In this document: piece by piece, positions 6,051-8,885 of the stretch
Layout: each line of letters starts with the position of its first letter
Numbering within the stretch: the stretch's first letter is position 1
Source of the DNA: Patescibacteria group bacterium
Lineage (GTDB): Bacteria; Patescibacteriota; Patescibacteriia; Patescibacteriales; VMTK01
Reading direction: 5' to 3'
Length of the DNA: 8,885 nt
Assembly: GCA_018896595.1 (NCBI GenBank)
Contig: JAHIME010000068.1
Span: 1-8,885 of the forward strand
The notes under the pieces: model-generated
The model's input: only the letters and a program-made list of their open reading frames with translations
The model's database searches: none
Told to the model about the DNA's origin: nothing
Translations under genes and position numbers: made by a program

Positions 6051-7124
6051 ATGGAAAATATTCAAAAATTTTTCAAAAATAAAAAAATTTTAATCACTGG
6101 GCATACCGGTTTTAAAGGAGCTTGGCTTTCTAAAATATTATTAAATTGGGAATCTCGGGTTGTTGGCATAGCATTAAAACCAGCCACAAATCCTAATTTG
6201 TTTGATTCACTTGAGATAAAAAATAAAATGGATAATTACTTCATAGACATTAGAAATTTTAGGAAAGTCAAAGAAATAATAATAAAAGAAAAACCGGAAA
6301 TCGTATTCCATTTAGCTGCCCAGCCCTTGGTTAGAGATAGTTATGACGACCCCTTATATACCCTTGAAACGAATATTATGGGAACAGCTAATATTCTTCA
6401 AGCGATTAAAGAAACAAACACAGTAAGAGCGGCTGTAATAATCACCACAGACAAGGTCTATGAAAATAAAGAGTCAGGTCGTCCTTTTAAAGAAAATGAC
6501 AAACTTGGGGGTTATGATCCTTATAGCGCCAGTAAGGCGGCTGCCGAAATAACGATAGATTCATACATTAAATCATTTTTTAATCCGGTAGATTATAATA
6601 AAAAACACAGAACCTTAATAGCTTCAGCGAGGGCGGGTAATGTTATTGGAGGCGGAGATTGGGGCAATGATCGTTTAGCGCCAGATCTTATAAAAGGGGT
6701 TTTAAAAAATAAAAAGGTTATTATAAGAAACCCCGATGCTATTAGGCCATGGCAATATGTGCTCGAGCCGCTTTATGGCTATTTATTATTAGCTAAAAAG
6801 CTTTACGAAGGCAAGAAAGAATTTTCCGGGGCTTGGAATTTTGGGCCAAATAGCCGAAATTTTTTAACAGTGAAAGAATTTATAGAATTAGCTTTAAAAA
6901 TATTAAACAAAGGAGATTATATTATAAAAAGAGATTTGAGCAACAAACATGAAGCTAAGTTATTAAAATTAAACTGCGATAAAGCAAAGAAAAATTTAGG
7001 TTGGCAGCAAATATTAGATATTAATAAGACGCTAAAATTAACCTTTGAGTGGTATAAAAGTTTTTATAATAAAGAAGATATTATTAATATCACAGATCAA
7101 CAAATAAAAAAATTTTTTAATTAA
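6051..7124 (+). CDS. rfbG: CDP-glucose 4,6-dehydratase
   Basis: This NAD-dependent extended short-chain dehydrogenase converts CDP-D-glucose to CDP-4-keto-6-deoxy-D-glucose. The 357 residues fit the family. Features include the Rossmann motif ITGHTGFKGAWLS (15-27, glycines 17, 20 and 23), HLAAQPLVRDSY (87-98), TTDKVYEN (132-139) with T133/D134/K135 in the catalytic position, the YxxxK pair Y158/K162 in YDPYSASKAAAE, SARAGNVIGGGDWG, the substrate-side IRPWQYVLEPL and the C-terminal LGWQ. The GHTGFKG and RAGNVIGGGDW forms are typical of RfbG rather than RmlB or Gmd. The gene is visibly more AT-rich than rfbF. It lies 30 bp after rfbF and ends 5 bp before the methyltransferase. No RfbH (CDP-4-keto-6-deoxyglucose 3-dehydrase) follows, so a 3,6-dideoxyhexose route is not supported here. 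Confidence 0.96.
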   Translation: MENIQKFFKNKKILITGHTGFKGAWLSKILLNWESRVVGIALKPATNPNLFDSLEIKNKMDNYFIDIRNFRKVKEIIIKEKPEIVFHLAAQPLVRDSYDDPLYTLETNIMGTANILQAIKETNTVRAAVIITTDKVYENKESGRPFKENDKLGGYDPYSASKAAAEITIDSYIKSFFNPVDYNKKHRTLIASARAGNVIGGGDWGNDRLAPDLIKGVLKNKKVIIRNPDAIRPWQYVLEPLYGYLLLAKKLYEGKKEFSGAWNFGPNSRNFLTVKEFIELALKILNKGDYIIKRDLSNKHEAKLLKLNCDKAKKNLGWQQILDINKTLKLTFEWYKSFYNKEDIINITDQQIKKFFN

Positions 7125-7129
7125 AAAAT

Positions 7130-8341
7130 ATGAACTGTCGAATTTGCCAATCGCCAATAATAAAATTTTTCTCTCTGGGTCAAATGCCTCTTGTTAATTC
7201 TTTTTTAAAAAAAGAAGAAATACCCGATGAAGAAAAGTTTGATTTAAATGTCGGTTTTTGTCCAAAATGTTATTTAGTTCAACTTATAAATACAGTACCG
7301 CCGGAGAAATTATTCAGGAATTATATTTATTTCTCTTCCACTTCAAAACTTTTTTTAGAACATTGCAAAGAAATAGCCCAATATTTTGTTAAAAGATTAA
7401 ATTTGGGCCCAGAAAGCTTGGTTTTGGAAATTGCCAGTAATGACGGCGCCCAATTACAATTTTTTAAAGACCTCGGCATAAAAATATTAGGGATTGATCC
7501 TGCTCGGAATATTGCCGAAGTAGCGAATGAAAAAGGCATTCCTACAATTTCCGAATTTTTTAATTACGAATTTGCCAAAAAACTAAAAGAAGAAAAAAAA
7601 ATCCAAGCAGATTTAATTTTTGGCGCCAATGTTTTGGCCCACGTACCGGAAATAGTAGATTTTGTAAAAGGGGTGAAAATAATTTTAAAACCAAAAGGCA
7701 CGGCAATTTTTGAATTCCCCTACATTAAAGGATTAATGGAGAAAAAATTTGATACCATTTACCACGAACATGTTTTTTATTATTCTCTTATTGCATTAAA
7801 AAATCTTTTCCAAAAAGTTGATTTGGAAATTTATGATGTAGAAATAACGCCGATGCAAGGAGGTTCCTTGAAAATTTTTATTTCTCATCCCGGAACTTTT
7901 GAAATAAACGCAAATGTTAAAAATCTCATTATTCAGGAAATTAAAGATGGCTTTGACAAATTAGAAACCTACCAAAAAATTAATAAAAGTGTTATTATAT
8001 TAAAAAATAACCTTATTCATTTATTAAAAAAACTAAAAAACAAAGGCAAAAAAATAGCCGCCTATAGCGCGCCGGCAAAAGGAAATATACTCTTAAATTA
8101 TTTTGGAATAGGAGAAAATTATCTTGATTTTATTGTAGACAAATCAGAGGCAAAACAAGGATTGTATACGCCCGGCGCTCACCTATTGGTTCATCCCCTA
8201 GAGAAAATTTATCAAGAAAAGCCTGATTATCTTTTGATTTTATGCTGGAATATTGCCAACGAGGTTATAGAACAATTAAAAAATTATCACATGGCTGGCG
8301 GGAAATTTATTATACCAATACCAAATATAAAAATAATATGA
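7130..8341 (+). CDS. SAM-dependent nucleotide-sugar C-methyltransferase (TylC3/TcaB9 family)
   Basis: The 403-residue protein has the three-part layout of sugar C-methyltransferases. An N-terminal zinc-binding module has CRIC (C3, C6) and CPKC (C44, C47). A class I SAM-binding domain with motif I VLEIASNDGAQL (98-109) follows, and a C-terminal Methyltransf_14-type domain closes it, including a YSAPAKGN segment. YHEH (211-214) matches the active-site Tyr-x-Glu-His of TcaB9/TylC3 enzymes, which deprotonate C-3 next to a C-4 ketone and transfer a methyl group there. Directly after rfbF-rfbG, the likely substrate is CDP-4-keto-6-deoxyglucose or its epimer, giving a 3-C-methyl branched sugar. The substrate is inference from context; the fold and reaction class are firm. 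The start is fixed by the zinc cysteines at residues 3 and 6. Its stop overlaps the next start as ATGA. Confidence 0.9.
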   Translation: MNCRICQSPIIKFFSLGQMPLVNSFLKKEEIPDEEKFDLNVGFCPKCYLVQLINTVPPEKLFRNYIYFSSTSKLFLEHCKEIAQYFVKRLNLGPESLVLEIASNDGAQLQFFKDLGIKILGIDPARNIAEVANEKGIPTISEFFNYEFAKKLKEEKKIQADLIFGANVLAHVPEIVDFVKGVKIILKPKGTAIFEFPYIKGLMEKKFDTIYHEHVFYYSLIALKNLFQKVDLEIYDVEITPMQGGSLKIFISHPGTFEINANVKNLIIQEIKDGFDKLETYQKINKSVIILKNNLIHLLKKLKNKGKKIAAYSAPAKGNILLNYFGIGENYLDFIVDKSEAKQGLYTPGAHLLVHPLEKIYQEKPDYLLILCWNIANEVIEQLKNYHMAGGKFIIPIPNIKII

Positions 8342-8871
8342 AATTTAAAGAGACAAAAATTAAAGGATTATATATTATTAATCCCGAACCTAAAATGGAC
8401 GAAAGGGGTTATCTGATGCGGATTTTTTGTGAAGAAGAATTAAAAAAAAATGGCTTAGAATTCAAAATCGTCCAAGCAAACCAAACCTTAACAAAGAAAA
8501 AAGGCGCTATTCGGGGAATGCATTTCCAAATACCACCAAAAGCCGAAGATAAAATCGTTCAATGTCTTCATGGAGCTATTTACGACGTAGTTATTGATTT
8601 AAGGAAAGACTCCCCTACTTATAGCCAATGGGTGGCTGAAGAATTAACCGGCGATAACAAAAAAATGTTTTTAATTCCTAAAGGTTTTGCTCATGGCTTC
8701 CAATCCTTAGCTGATAATTGTGAAGTCCAATATTTTATGACAGAATTTTATGCGCCGGAACAGGCTTCGGGCGTTCGCTGGAATGATTCATTATTTAACA
8801 TAAAGTGGCCAATAGAAAATCCAATATTATCGGAAAAAGATAAAAATTGGCCATTAATGAAACAAAAATGA
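8338..8871 (+). CDS. RmlC-family nucleotide-4-keto-sugar 3- or 3,5-epimerase
   Basis: This 177-residue cupin resembles dTDP-4-dehydrorhamnose 3,5-epimerase (RfbC/RmlC). It has DERGYLMRIF (21-30), the catalytic-base motif RGMHFQ with H62 (59-64), K72, the DVVIDLRKDSPTY segment (83-95), IPKGFAHGF (113-121) and GVRWNDSLFNIKWP (145-158). Y132 occupies the position of the catalytic tyrosine acid. The usual D-Y-Y after it reads E-F-Y (136-138), a substitution in the active-site neighbourhood that might alter which carbon is epimerised. The start is set at 8338, overlapping the methyltransferase stop as ATGA. An in-frame ATG at 8242 would add 32 residues, but they do not resemble the family and would overlap the previous gene by 100 bp. 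In this CDP cassette it probably epimerises the CDP-4-keto sugar rather than making dTDP-rhamnose; no rmlA, rmlB or rmlD is in the window. Confidence 0.9.
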   Translation: MKFKETKIKGLYIINPEPKMDERGYLMRIFCEEELKKNGLEFKIVQANQTLTKKKGAIRGMHFQIPPKAEDKIVQCLHGAIYDVVIDLRKDSPTYSQWVAEELTGDNKKMFLIPKGFAHGFQSLADNCEVQYFMTEFYAPEQASGVRWNDSLFNIKWPIENPILSEKDKNWPLMKQK

Positions 8872-8885
8872 AAAAAATTCTATTA
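8868..8885 (+). CDS. Start of next cluster gene (partial, six codons)
   Basis: ATG at 8868 overlaps the epimerase stop as ATGA, and the six codons to the window edge read MKKILL. This is a common opening for a Rossmann-fold enzyme such as an NAD-dependent epimerase or 4-keto reductase, which the pathway would need next. Six residues cannot establish identity. The overlapping start, same strand and same junction type as the preceding gene support it as a real gene. Confidence 0.5.

Noticed and set aside
8242..8337. Upstream in-frame ATG extending the epimerase by 32 residues
   Set aside because: The extra residues do not resemble RmlC proteins and would overlap the methyltransferase by 100 bp. 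The ATG at 8338 gives normal family length and an ATGA junction.
1..8885. Search for a defence system, toxin-antitoxin pair, riboswitch, tRNA or other RNA gene
   Set aside because: Nothing with the required motifs or structure was seen. Almost all of the sequence is taken up by the glycan genes.

Overview
The window is a surface-polysaccharide (O-antigen- or capsule-like) biosynthesis and export locus from an AT-rich bacterium. It uses the standard stop codons and has compact genes. None of the ten start codons has a Shine-Dalgarno sequence. Together with the palindromic G-rich intergenic repeats and the look of the proteins, this suggests a Candidate Phyla Radiation (Patescibacteria, Parcubacteria-like) genome. 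That placement is an inference; there is no rRNA or other marker gene here to test it.

Layout: at the left edge, the first 32 codons of a minus-strand gene resemble the N-terminus of the DNA polymerase III delta-prime subunit. A divergent intergenic region (98-264) holds two mirror-image promoters and, between them, a tandem pair of 37-bp palindromic repeats. The remaining genes are all on the plus strand. They are a polyprenyl-phosphate sugar-1-phosphate transferase that starts the glycan (265-1626), a small excisionase/MerR-like DNA-binding protein (1702-1950), GDP-mannose 4,6-dehydratase (1994-3076), the Wzm and Wzt subunits of a polysaccharide ABC exporter (3086-5219), and then a CDP-sugar cassette. 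The cassette contains glucose-1-phosphate cytidylyltransferase, CDP-glucose 4,6-dehydratase, a TylC3-type sugar C-methyltransferase and an RmlC-family epimerase (5247-8871). A further gene begins at 8868 and leaves the window.

How the genes fit together: the transferase loads the first sugar phosphate onto undecaprenyl phosphate at the inner face of the membrane. Gmd and RfbF/RfbG make two activated 4-keto-6-deoxy sugars, one GDP-linked and one CDP-linked. The methyltransferase and epimerase probably turn the CDP sugar into a C-methyl-branched 6-deoxyhexose. The finished lipid-linked chain is exported by Wzm/Wzt, whose C-terminal domain on Wzt probably recognises the chain end. Glycosyltransferases, and the reductases expected for both 4-keto sugars, are not in the window and probably lie downstream.

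The most striking structural observation is that at least three starts, and probably a fourth, have a -10 hexamer ending exactly 7 nt before the A of the ATG. This predicts leaderless mRNAs. Two of these promoters diverge from one intergenic region and share identical -35 and -10 hexamers. I found no defence, mobile-element, CRISPR or RNA gene.
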